From Anaerotruncus sp. MC2020 (lineage in GTDB: Bacteria; Bacillota; Clostridia; Oscillospirales; Ruminococcaceae): a DNA stretch of 64,000 bases. The translations under genes were made by a program, and so were the position numbers. The notes below the pieces were generated by a model. That model had not been told where the DNA came from. It saw only the letters and a program-made list of their open reading frames with translations, and made no database searches. This document shows, piece after piece, positions 24,775 through 32,674 of the stretch. Within the stretch, counting starts at the first letter, position 1; the number at the start of each line of letters is the position of its first letter. The stretch covers positions 248,001 through 312,000 of the forward strand of contig KL370840.1 in assembly GCA_000701945.1 (NCBI GenBank). Direction: 5' to 3'.

Positions 24775-25773
24775 TTACTTCATAGCCTCTTCAACAGCAA
24801 CTGCGCAAGCAACAGTTGCACCAACCATGGGGTTGTTGCCCATGCCGATGAGACCCATCATCTCTACGTGAGCAGGAACAGATGAAGAACCTGCGAACTG
24901 AGCGTCGGAGTGCATACGTCCGAGAGTATCAGTCATACCGTAGGAAGCAGGACCTGCTGCCATGTTGTCGGGGTGGAGAGTACGTCCTGTACCGCCGCCC
25001 GAAGCAACTGAGAAGTACTTCTTGCCAGCGTCAACGCGCTCCTTCTTGTATGTACCTGCAACGGGGTGCTGGAAACGAGTGGGGTTAGTGGAGTTACCTG
25101 TGATGGAAACGTCAACGTTCTCCTTCCACATGATAGCAACGCCCTCGCGAACGTCGTTTGCACCGTAGCAGTTTACCTTAGCACGGAGACCGTCGGAGTA
25201 AGCCTTGCGGAATACCTCCTTGACCTCGCCTGTAGCGTAGTCCATTTCTGTCTCGATGTATGTGAAGCCGTTGATACGCGCGATTATCTGAGCAGCGTCC
25301 TTGCCGAGACCGTTGAGTATAACACGGAGGGGCTTCTGACGAACCTTGTTAGCCTTCTCAGCGATACCGATAGCACCCTCAGCAGCAGCGAATGACTCGT
25401 GACCTGCGAGGAATGCGAAGCACTCTGTGTCCTCCTCGAGGAGCATCTTGCCGAGGTTGCCGTGACCGAGACCAACCTTACGCTGGTCAGCAACGGAGCC
25501 GGGAATGCAGAATGCCTGAAGTCCCTCACCGATAGCAGCAGCAGCGTCAGCAGCTCTTGTGCAGCCCTTCTTGATAGCGATAGCGCAGCCTACAGTGTAA
25601 GCCCACTTAGCGTTCTCGAAGCAGATAGGCTGGATGCCCTCAACGAGCTTGTAGATGTCAAGACCCTTAGCCTTGCAAACGTCAGCACACTCCTCGATGG
25701 AGTTGATGCCGTATTCCTTTATAACAGCGAGAATCTGCTTCTCACGTCTCTCATATGATTCAAATAAAGCCAT
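24775..25773 (-). CDS. GGGtGRT family protein
   Basis: 332 residues. It carries the family-naming motif G-G-G-T-G-R-T near residue 262 (V-A-S-G-G-G-T-G-R-T-L-H-P-D-N) and Gly-rich segments such as G-L-G-H-G-N-L-G-K-M. The biochemical role of this family is not established. It follows the NifU-like gene by 14 bp, behind AAGGAGG, so the pair is co-transcribed. Codon use is as restricted as in gapA, implying abundant protein. The neighbour suggests iron-sulfur chemistry (inferred). Confidence 0.85.
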   Translation of the reverse strand: MALFESYERREKQILAVIKEYGINSIEECADVCKAKGLDIYKLVEGIQPICFENAKWAYTVGCAIAIKKGCTRAADAAAAIGEGLQAFCIPGSVADQRKVGLGHGNLGKMLLEEDTECFAFLAGHESFAAAEGAIGIAEKANKVRQKPLRVILNGLGKDAAQIIARINGFTYIETEMDYATGEVKEVFRKAYSDGLRAKVNCYGANDVREGVAIMWKENVDVSITGNSTNPTRFQHPVAGTYKKERVDAGKKYFSVASGGGTGRTLHPDNMAAGPASYGMTDTLGRMHSDAQFAGSSSVPAHVEMMGLIGMGNNPMVGATVACAVAVEEAMK

Positions 25774-25787
25774 TGTACAAGTCCTCC

Positions 25788-26480
25788 TTATTCCTTTCTG
25801 GGGTCTACGAGCTTAACAGCGTCAGCAACTCTGCCGTACTGACCCTGAGCCTTCTCGAAAGCAGTGTTAGCGTCGTCGCCGCCCTTGATGAAGTCCATCA
25901 TCTTGCCGAAGTTTACGAACTTGTAGCCGATGATTTGGTTGTCAGCGTCGAGAGCAACCTTTGTGATGTAGCCGTCTGTGAGCTCGAGGTAGCGGGGACC
26001 CTTAGCGAGTGTGCCGTATGTAGTACCGATCTGTGAACGGAGACCCTTACCGAGGTCCTCAAGACCTGCACCGATAACGAGACCGCCCTCAGAGAATGCG
26101 GACTGTGAACGACCGTAAACGATCTGGAGGAAGAGCTCTCTCATAGCAGTGTTGATAGCGTCGCAAACGAGGTCAGTGTTAAGAGCCTCGAGGATAGTTC
26201 TGCCGGGGAGGATCTCAGCAGCCATAGCAGCGGAGTGGGTCATACCCGAGCAGCCGATAGTCTCAACGAGAGCCTCCTGGATAACGCCCTCCTTAACGTT
26301 GAGAGTGAGCTTGCAGGTACCCTGCTGGGGTGCGCACCAGCCGATGCCGTGTGTGAAGCCTGAGATATCCTTTATCTCCTTAGCCTTGACCCACTTTGCC
26401 TCCTCGGGAATGGGAGCAGCGCCGTGAGCAACGCCCTGTGCGATAGGGCACATTGTTTCAACTTCGTGAGAATAGATCAT
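25788..26480 (-). CDS. NifU/IscU-like iron-sulfur scaffold-related protein
   Basis: 230 residues, longer than an ordinary IscU. Two of the scaffold cysteines have recognisable surroundings: G-W-C-A-P-Q-Q-G-T-C near residue 48 and I-G-C-S-G-M-T-H-S near 76. The third ligand position of IscU has no clear counterpart. The C-terminal about 90 residues are an added domain. A Cys also lies near the N-terminus (E-T-M-C-P-I-A). It heads the two-gene transcript with the GGGtGRT protein. Start ATG 26480 follows GAAAGGAG. Scaffold or sensor function is inferred. Confidence 0.78.
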   Translation of the reverse strand: MIYSHEVETMCPIAQGVAHGAAPIPEEAKWVKAKEIKDISGFTHGIGWCAPQQGTCKLTLNVKEGVIQEALVETIGCSGMTHSAAMAAEILPGRTILEALNTDLVCDAINTAMRELFLQIVYGRSQSAFSEGGLVIGAGLEDLGKGLRSQIGTTYGTLAKGPRYLELTDGYITKVALDADNQIIGYKFVNFGKMMDFIKGGDDANTAFEKAQGQYGRVADAVKLVDPRKE

Positions 26481-26563
26481 TATAAATACTCCTTTCAGAT
26501 ATTATAAGAGAAGCCTGTCCTAACGCAGAGCGCCTGTTCAGCCGTTCTCTCACATACAAATTT

Positions 26564-26592
26564 ATTATACAACATTTAAGCCCTTGAATCAA
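26564..26592 (-). promoter_or_regulatory. Promoter of the NifU-like/GGGtGRT pair
   Basis: Minus-strand TTGATT (26592-26587), 17-bp spacer, TATAAT (26569-26564). The sequence TGTTGTATAATA around the -10 box is identical to that of the promoter at 13717-13745. Confidence 0.82.
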
Positions 26593-26649
26593 GGTGTTTT
26601 GACAAATCTTCATCAATCTATTGTTAGCAAAATCTAACGATTATAACTA

Positions 26650-26678
26650 TTGCTTTTTTCTCCGAAAAGTAGTATAAT
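26650..26678 (+). promoter_or_regulatory. Promoter of the MATE-nudC pair
   Basis: TTGCTT (26650-26655), 17-bp spacer, TATAAT (26673-26678), 51 bp before the MATE start. Confidence 0.78.
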
Positions 26679-26729
26679 ATAAAAGTTAATGTAAATAAAT
26701 ATGTCGTTTCAGAAAAAAGAAGGTCAAAT

Positions 26730-28112
26730 ATGTCAGATAATCAGAATCCGCTGGGATACGCCTCAGTCACGAGGCTTATGTTCAAATTTGCTATTCCCAG
26801 CATTATAGGTATGCTCGTCAGCGCTCTCTATAACATCGTAGACCAGCTCTTCATCGGTCAGGGCGTCGGCACTAACGGCAACGCTGCAACAAACATCGCG
26901 TTCCCGTTTTCTACGGCGTGCATGGCGATAGCTCTCCTGCTCGGTATCGGCGGAGCTTCATGCTTCAATCTCACGCTCGGACGCGGCGACAAGAAGCTCG
27001 CGGGCTTCTATGCGGGCAACGCAATAACAATGCTTATCTCGTGCGGAGTGGTTTTGTCAGCGATAACGCTCGTTTTCCTCACTCCCCTGCTCAAATTCTT
27101 CGGCTCGCCCGACGAGGTGCTCCCCTATGCGCAGGAGTACGTCAGAGTTACGGCGCTTGGCTTCCCGTTCCTCATACTCACGACTGGCGGAGGTCACATC
27201 GTCCGCGCGGACGGCAGTCCCACGATGACGATGATATGCAACCTCACGGGAGCTGTCATCAATACCGTTCTTGACGCGCTGTTCGTGCTCGGCTTCAAGT
27301 GGGGCATGATGGGAGCGGCGGCGGCTACGGTCATAGGACAGGTCATATCAGCGGTCATAGTGCTTGTATATCTGCGCCACTTCAAGACCGTGGAGCTCAC
27401 AATGAAGCACTTCAAGCCGCAGTTCACCACGGTCAAGCGGATAGCTACCATAGGAATGGCTTCGTGTTTCAATCAGCTTGCTATCGCTGTCGTGCAGATA
27501 GTCCTCAACAACTCGCTCAAGCACTACGGAGCACTGTCGATATACGGCGATAAGGAGCCGCTAGCAGTCGCGGGTATCGTTATGAAGGTCAATATGATAG
27601 TTTTCTCGATAGTTATCGGTCTCGCGCAGGGAACTCAGCCTATCGAGAGCTTCAACTACGGCGCGCGGAAGTACAGCCGCGTGAAAAAGGCGTATATCCT
27701 CGCTATCGTCACTGGCGGAGCTATCTCGCTAGTTGCATTTGTGATGTTCCAGCTCTTCCCGCGGGAGATACTCTCGCTCTTCGGTGAGGGCAGTGAGACG
27801 TATTTCGAGTTCGGCGTGAAATTCTTCCGTATATTCCTCTTCTTCACTTGGGCAAACTGCCTCCAGCCGATAACATCGACCTTCTTCACCTCGATAGGCA
27901 AGCCGATAAAGGGCGTGTTCCTCTCGATGACGAGGCAGATGATATTCTTTATGCCTTTCCTCGTAATAATGCCTATGTTCCTCGGTATTGAGGGAATAGT
28001 TTACACAGGTCCCATAGCCGACGTATTATCGGCAATAGTAGCAATAACAATGGCACTTTTCGACTTCCGCGCAATGAACAAGCTCGCCGCAAAGGAGGGA
28101 GTTCCTGCATGA
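26730..28112 (+). CDS. MATE family multidrug/sodium antiporter
   Basis: 460 residues with about twelve hydrophobic helices. The N-terminal part F-A-I-P-S-I-I-G-M-L-V-S-A-L-Y-N-I-V-D-Q-L-F-I-G is typical of the NorM/DinF-like MATE exporters, which move cationic drugs or metabolites out in exchange for Na+ or H+. Substrate unknown. Its TGA stop overlaps the nudC ATG (ATGA), so the two are translationally coupled. Confidence 0.92.
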   Translation: MSDNQNPLGYASVTRLMFKFAIPSIIGMLVSALYNIVDQLFIGQGVGTNGNAATNIAFPFSTACMAIALLLGIGGASCFNLTLGRGDKKLAGFYAGNAITMLISCGVVLSAITLVFLTPLLKFFGSPDEVLPYAQEYVRVTALGFPFLILTTGGGHIVRADGSPTMTMICNLTGAVINTVLDALFVLGFKWGMMGAAAATVIGQVISAVIVLVYLRHFKTVELTMKHFKPQFTTVKRIATIGMASCFNQLAIAVVQIVLNNSLKHYGALSIYGDKEPLAVAGIVMKVNMIVFSIVIGLAQGTQPIESFNYGARKYSRVKKAYILAIVTGGAISLVAFVMFQLFPREILSLFGEGSETYFEFGVKFFRIFLFFTWANCLQPITSTFFTSIGKPIKGVFLSMTRQMIFFMPFLVIMPMFLGIEGIVYTGPIADVLSAIVAITMALFDFRAMNKLAAKEGVPA

Positions 28113-28936
28113 TACAGGATATCGCCGAAAGACTGGATAATTCCTACCGTCCCGACGCCGAGTCGTCCGCTGAGGACACGCTTTTTGTTTTCCGCGATAT
28201 GGACGTGCTTGCGTGCGAGTATATGTCCGCTCCGTTCCCGACTGCGGCTGAGGTAAAGCACGACGACAAGTCACTCTACCTCTTTTCTATCGGCGACAGA
28301 CGCTTTTTCCTCACGCTTGATAGGGAGGCTTCTGCTCCCGAGAAGTTCAGCTATGTGAACGTCAGACAGCTCCGCAGACGCCATGATGCCGTCAGAGCCG
28401 AGCTTTTCGCGATGTTCACGGCATTTCATCTGTACAAGTGGTACTCATCTAACAAATTCTGTGGCTCGTGCGGAGCGCCGACATCTCCCGACAGCAAGGA
28501 GCGAGCTCTGCGCTGTGGCAAGTGCGGTGCGATAATGTACCCGCGGATAGCTCCTGCGGTAATTGTCGGGGTGACGAACGGCGACAAGCTCCTCGTTACA
28601 CGCTATGCCAAGGGCAGAGGCGTCGGCTTCGACGCGCTCGTTGCGGGCTTCACAGAGATAGGCGAAACGCTCGAGCAGACAGTCGAGCGCGAGGTCATGG
28701 AAGAGGTCGGGCTCCGCGTGAAGAATATCCGCTATTATAAGTCCCAGCCGTGGGGGCTCTCGGGAACTATGCTCTCGGGTTTTTACTGCGATGTCGACGG
28801 CGACGACACGATAACGCTCGACGAAACAGAGCTCAGCTCCGCAGTGTGGACTGAGCGAGGGGATATTGTCGGTCAGCCTGATGACCTGAGCCTGACCAAC
28901 GAAATGATGAAAAGATTCCGCGACGGAAAAGCCTGA
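28109..28936 (+). CDS. nudC: NAD+ / NADH diphosphatase (NudC-type Nudix hydrolase)
   Basis: 275 residues. Cleaves NAD(H) to NMN(H) and AMP and can remove NAD caps from RNA. A zinc ribbon (C-G-S-C ... C-G-K-C, about residues 117-137) precedes the Nudix box, whose G-x5-E-x7-R-E-V-x-E-E-x-G pattern is intact near residue 178. The NudC-specific S-Q-P-W follows about 25 residues later. Length matches the family. Coupled to the MATE exporter by a 4-bp overlap. Confidence 0.9.
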   Translation: MIQDIAERLDNSYRPDAESSAEDTLFVFRDMDVLACEYMSAPFPTAAEVKHDDKSLYLFSIGDRRFFLTLDREASAPEKFSYVNVRQLRRRHDAVRAELFAMFTAFHLYKWYSSNKFCGSCGAPTSPDSKERALRCGKCGAIMYPRIAPAVIVGVTNGDKLLVTRYAKGRGVGFDALVAGFTEIGETLEQTVEREVMEEVGLRVKNIRYYKSQPWGLSGTMLSGFYCDVDGDDTITLDETELSSAVWTERGDIVGQPDDLSLTNEMMKRFRDGKA

Positions 28937-28957
28937 ATAGTTTTTTCGTCGCAGATA

Positions 28958-28986
28958 TTGCTTTTCTTTTGAACATATGGTATAAT
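28958..28986 (+). promoter_or_regulatory. Promoter of tRNA-Gln
   Basis: TTGCTT (28958-28963), 17-bp spacer, TATAAT (28981-28986), 13 bp before the mature tRNA. Confidence 0.8.
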
Positions 28987-28999
28987 AGTATTTGTTTAC

Positions 29000-29074
29000 T
29001 GGGGTATAGCCAAGCGGTAAGGCAACAGACTTTGACTCTGTCACGCGTGGGTTCAAATCCCGCTGCCCCAACCA
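29000..29074 (+). tRNA. tRNA-Gln (anticodon TTG)
   Basis: Cloverleaf with 7-bp acceptor stem TGGGGTA/TGCCCCA (one G-T pair), anticodon stem ACAGA/TCTGT around loop CTTTGAC (anticodon TTG), T-arm with GTTCAAATC, discriminator A and encoded CCA (29072-29074). Confidence 0.97.
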
Positions 29075-29191
29075 GCGGCGTGTCGCCGCCTCCGATTTCG
29101 TTTTACTTCATTCAAAATGCATAGTCTGCTTTCGGTTGGAAGAAAAATGAAACCTAAACTTTTATATAATGCGGGCGCCCGCGCTTCGCGA

Positions 29192-29241
29192 GGTCGTTCG
29201 CAAGCTCGCTTACTATTTTGAAACGTCAGTTTGCTTTCGCG
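29192..29241 (+). repeat. tRNA-flanking repeat, copy A
   Basis: A 50-bp GC-rich segment downstream of tRNA-Gln that aligns, with scattered changes, to 61015-61067 downstream of tRNA-Ser. Shared cores are TCGCAA, CTCGCTT and AGTTT-CTTTCGCG. The preceding bases hold a perfect 12-bp palindrome GCGGGCGCCCGC (29171-29182). No clear poly-T terminator follows tRNA-Gln. Confidence 0.55.
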
Positions 29242-29300
29242 AGTCGTAGTTAATATAGATTATGACATTCCTAATTCTCAATTCGTGGGGAGGCGTACTT

Positions 29301-29783
29301 ATGAAACGCAAGGACTACATAACTTGGGACGAATACTTCATGGGCATTGCTATGCTCTCCGCAGAGAGGAGCAAGGACAATAATACTCAGGTCGGAGCGT
29401 GCATTGTCAATGACGAGCACAAGATTGTTTCGGTCGGCTACAACGGTATGCCTACAGGCTGCGATGACGACGATATGCCGTGGGAGCGCGAGGGCGAATC
29501 CGTTCTTGATACGAAATACCCGTTCGTATGCCATGCGGAGCTCAACGCCATTCTCAACAGCAGTGCAAGCTCGCTGAACGGCTGCACGCTCTATGTAACG
29601 CTGTTTCCGTGCAACGAGTGCGCAAAGGCGATTATCCAGTCGGGTATCAAGCGCGTCGTTTACTACAGTAACAAGTACGACGGCACCGACAGCGTCACCG
29701 CTTCAGCCATGCTTTTCGACAAGTGCGGAGTCAAGGCAGAGCAATACGCCCCGACAGGCAAGAAGATAGAGCTCGATATGTAA
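29301..29783 (+). CDS. Deoxycytidylate (dCMP) deaminase
   Basis: 160 residues. Converts dCMP to dUMP for thymidylate synthesis; related to ComEB. The zinc and proton-shuttle motif is C-H-A-E-L-N-A near residue 77 and the second zinc motif is P-C-N-E-C near residue 104. ATG 29301 is chosen because GGGGAGG lies about 8 nt upstream; an in-frame upstream start (29262) has no such site. Ends at a terminator shared with the convergent gene. Confidence 0.9.
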   Translation: MKRKDYITWDEYFMGIAMLSAERSKDNNTQVGACIVNDEHKIVSVGYNGMPTGCDDDDMPWEREGESVLDTKYPFVCHAELNAILNSSASSLNGCTLYVTLFPCNECAKAIIQSGIKRVVYYSNKYDGTDSVTASAMLFDKCGVKAEQYAPTGKKIELDM

Positions 29784-29797
29784 TAGAAGATGACGAA

Positions 29798-29826
29798 AAA
29801 CAGCCGCTTTCCGTAGCGGCTGTTTA
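29798..29826. terminator. Bidirectional terminator
   Basis: Perfect stem AAACAGCCGCT (29798-29808) with AGCGGCTGTTT (29815-29825), between the convergent dCMP deaminase and the second sugar-binding-like/GGDEF gene. Confidence 0.82.
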
Positions 29827-29842
29827 TTATTTTACAGTGTTT

Positions 29843-31768
29843 TCATTTCTTCAGGTACTTAGAGAGCTTTTTTTTTCGCTTCTGTTCGTACATGATCTTA
29901 TCTGCCTCAGTTACAAAGCGGAAGATATCCTCTCCCTCCTGAGGCTTTGCTATTGAAAAGCCGATGCTCGCGCTTAGTGCGAACGGGTTCTCCATACTGT
30001 TGTTGACGACGTCGATGCCGTCCTGTATTCGCTTGGTGAGCTCATTTGCAAGCTCTTCGTTGTAACCTGCGGCAAATACGATGAATTCATCTCCTCCGAA
30101 GCGGCAGTATATCTCGCCGTTTTTGCAGGTGCTCCGCAGAACGCCTGCAATCGAGCGTATTGCTACGTCTCCGATTTCATGACCGTAGGTATCGTTTATC
30201 GTCTTGAGTCCGTCGAGGTCGATGAACATGAGCATAACGTTTCTGTTATTGGCTATGCACTCGGAATAGAGCTCCTTTGTTGCCTGAACGAAGCCGTTTC
30301 TGTTGTATATTCCCGAGAAGGTGTCCTGTATGTAGAGCTTGCCGAGTCGCTCTACAGCGTACTCAAGGGTGATAAGCTTTCGCATATTCTCGAGCGAGTT
30401 GCTCATGGTCAGACACCACGACTGGAAAAGCGAATTGTATATCGGAAGCTTGCAGTTGCATATCGCCATATAACCGAGGCATCTCTCGCCGAAGTGGAGC
30501 GGCACCATATAGTAGACTCTTCCTGCCTTTTTATTGCTGTTCAGCTTGGGGATAAGGTCTTTTGTGGCAACAGTCGATACATCGTCATAGAATCTGCCGC
30601 GGTAGTACGCTATCGGAACGTACATCTCGTCAGTGTATCTCGTGGGTATCTCTGCCTTTTTCTCGGTATGACGCTCGTCGGGACGCTCATTATCCCAGTC
30701 CTGACAGATGCAGAAGTAAAATTCATCGGGGTCCATATCCGAGCAGAATGCCTTGACTGATGTGATGTAGTCGTCGAAGGTAGCGCAGCCCTGTAGGTCA
30801 CAGGTGAACTTGTTGAACATCGACATATACGCCGATATTTTTTCTACGCGGTTGTAGTTAGCGATATTGAGCTCCTTGTACTGCTTTACGTCACTCACTG
30901 CGCTGTCCTTGCAGCCGCAGCTCTCTGTGAAGCGCGGAGACATATCAAGTATCTGCGATCTTTCCTGCTCTATACCATTGAAGTGGTTGAAAAGCATCTT
31001 GCAGGCAAGCTGTCCCGAGAAGTTGAACGGACGTGCCACGGATGTGAGCTCTATGCGGAAATTGTGGTTGTTATATGTATTGTCAAAGCCTGAAACAGCT
31101 ATTTCATCGGGGATCTTGTAGCCTGCTTCAAAAAGACGGCTGACGGCTGAAGCTGCCATTACGTCGTTTGCGCATATGATCGCCTCAGGCATATATTTGT
31201 TGGTGTGCAGGAAGCTGTCAACAGCCGCTTTTCCCGCAGGAGCACGGAAATCGCCGTAGTATATCCTGTCCTCGGCTATGCTGAGACCGTTTTCATTGAG
31301 CACCTCAAGGAAGGCGTTAAGTCTGTCCATGCTCTCGGGATTATCCTTCGGACCTGAGATATAGTTGAACTTCGTGAAGCCGTGTACATTGATAAAATGC
31401 TCGGTTATCCTGCGCATGGCTGACTTGTTATCTATACCGATATAGTACATCCCCTCGGCGTCGTCATCCATGCTGACGGCGGGTATACCTGCGGCGCGGA
31501 TACGGCTGCGGATATCTTCAACGACCGCCTTGTCGTCGATAGTATTGGTGAGGAGGATAGCTCCGTCGAACGTGGAAAAGTCAGCAAGACGGAAAATATT
31601 ATACTCTCCGGAATCGTGAACGGGGTTTCCCATTGTACCGCTGAAGGATGCAAACATCACAAGGTCAAGCATACATTCCGCGGCAGCAGACTCTATGCCG
31701 TGAAGGATACTGCTCTGATAATTCTCGTCAATTCCCGCGACTATAACTGCAATTTTATATTTTTTCAA
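29843..31768 (-). CDS. Cytoplasmic LacI-type sugar-binding domain fused to GGDEF diguanylate cyclase (paralog)
   Basis: 641 residues, same layout as the protein at 5546-7453: LacI-like ligand-binding fold (about 1-290; I-A-V-I-V-A-G, I-I-C-A-N-D-V-M-A, A-V-S-G-F-D-N) with no helix-turn-helix or membrane segment, a middle region of about 170 residues sharing P-L-H-F-x-x-R-C-x-G-Y, and a GGDEF domain with exact GGDEF at 558-562. Cyclic di-GMP synthesis is therefore expected. The start appears to be TTG 31768, with a weak GTGAG 6 nt upstream; no ATG or GTG is available in frame. Monocistronic. Confidence 0.85.
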   Translation of the reverse strand: MKKYKIAVIVAGIDENYQSSILHGIESAAAECMLDLVMFASFSGTMGNPVHDSGEYNIFRLADFSTFDGAILLTNTIDDKAVVEDIRSRIRAAGIPAVSMDDDAEGMYYIGIDNKSAMRRITEHFINVHGFTKFNYISGPKDNPESMDRLNAFLEVLNENGLSIAEDRIYYGDFRAPAGKAAVDSFLHTNKYMPEAIICANDVMAASAVSRLFEAGYKIPDEIAVSGFDNTYNNHNFRIELTSVARPFNFSGQLACKMLFNHFNGIEQERSQILDMSPRFTESCGCKDSAVSDVKQYKELNIANYNRVEKISAYMSMFNKFTCDLQGCATFDDYITSVKAFCSDMDPDEFYFCICQDWDNERPDERHTEKKAEIPTRYTDEMYVPIAYYRGRFYDDVSTVATKDLIPKLNSNKKAGRVYYMVPLHFGERCLGYMAICNCKLPIYNSLFQSWCLTMSNSLENMRKLITLEYAVERLGKLYIQDTFSGIYNRNGFVQATKELYSECIANNRNVMLMFIDLDGLKTINDTYGHEIGDVAIRSIAGVLRSTCKNGEIYCRFGGDEFIVFAAGYNEELANELTKRIQDGIDVVNNSMENPFALSASIGFSIAKPQEGEDIFRFVTEADKIMYEQKRKKKLSKYLKK

Positions 31769-31818
31769 ATCAGACTCACATCCTTTCCCTCAAATTTTCA
31801 TATAAACAATATACATAT

Positions 31819-31847
31819 ATTTTACACCAAAGCAAAGAGAAAATCAA
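31819..31847 (-). promoter_or_regulatory. Promoter of the second sugar-binding-like/GGDEF gene
   Basis: Minus-strand TTGATT (31847-31842), 17-bp spacer, TAAAAT (31824-31819). The 340-bp gap up to ppa is AT-rich and otherwise holds only the ppa promoter. Confidence 0.7.
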
Positions 31848-32037
31848 TACTTTTTTATTATAATATTCATTGGAAAAATTAACCTTTCGTTCATATCTGT
31901 CTACAAATTGTATATTTTGCTCTTTGATTTACAATTAGTTCAATATTTTCACAACTGCTCATATTCTAAAATTTTCACAGTTAGCGGTGTAAAATACTGT
32001 CAGACTGACGAAAATCGAGGTTTTACATTGTGCGTTG

Positions 32038-32065
32038 TTGACAAATCACAAAAAAATGGTATACT
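32038..32065 (+). promoter_or_regulatory. Promoter of ppa-prs
   Basis: Perfect TTGACA (32038-32043), 16-bp spacer, TATACT (32060-32065) with an upstream TG, giving an extended -10. Confidence 0.8.
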
Positions 32066-32108
32066 TAAATATAGCAGAACACGAAATTCTTACTGCGGAG
32101 GTATTCTG

Positions 32109-32642
32109 ATGAAAAATATCTGGCACAACATCAGTCCCAAAAGGATCAGTCCCGAGAGCTTCTACGCGGTCATCGAGATAGGCAAGGGCAGCAAGATAAA
32201 GTATGAGCTTGACAAGGACACGGGTTATATCAAAATGGACCGTATCCTCCATACATCTACCCACTACCCTGCCAATTACGGCTTCATCCCGAGGACCTAC
32301 TCCGACGATAAGGACCCGCTCGACGTTCTCGTGCTGTGCTCCGAAACTCTTATGCCGCTCACTCTTGTTGAGTGCTACCCTATCGGAGTGATCCGTATGC
32401 TCGACAACGGTCATCACGATGACAAGATAATCGCTGTCCCGTTCAACGACCCGAACTACAATATGTACATGGACATCGACCAGCTTCCCAAGCATATCTT
32501 CGACGAGATGACTCACTTCTTCACCGTTTACAAGGAGCTTGAAAACAAAACTACTGTCGTAAACGAGGTCGACCACGCCGACGTTGCAAAGGAGATAATC
32601 GCGGGCGATATCGACAACTACATCGAAAACTTCTGCAAATAA
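32109..32642 (+). CDS. ppa: Inorganic pyrophosphatase, family I
   Basis: 177 residues. Hydrolyses pyrophosphate and so pulls biosynthetic reactions forward, including those fed by the prs gene 32 bp downstream. The family I active-site segment D-D-K-D-P-L-D-V-L-V is intact near residue 67, and E-I-x-x-G-S-K-x-K-Y-E near residue 25 supplies further metal and phosphate ligands. ATG 32109 has GGAGG upstream; the open frame extends to 31908 but that part lies before the promoter. Confidence 0.94.
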   Translation: MKNIWHNISPKRISPESFYAVIEIGKGSKIKYELDKDTGYIKMDRILHTSTHYPANYGFIPRTYSDDKDPLDVLVLCSETLMPLTLVECYPIGVIRMLDNGHHDDKIIAVPFNDPNYNMYMDIDQLPKHIFDEMTHFFTVYKELENKTTVVNEVDHADVAKEIIAGDIDNYIENFCK

Positions 32643-32674
32643 GTACCCAACGACGAAAACGAAAGGAATTTTTT

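Noticed and set aside
29171..29182. GC palindrome GCGGGCGCCCGC as terminator of tRNA-Gln
   Set aside because: It has no loop and no following T run; it may belong to the tRNA-flanking repeat.
31908..32108. N-terminal extension of pyrophosphatase by 67 residues
   Set aside because: It begins upstream of the TTGACA/TATACT promoter, has no homology to the family and no ribosome site; ATG 32109 has GGAGG.
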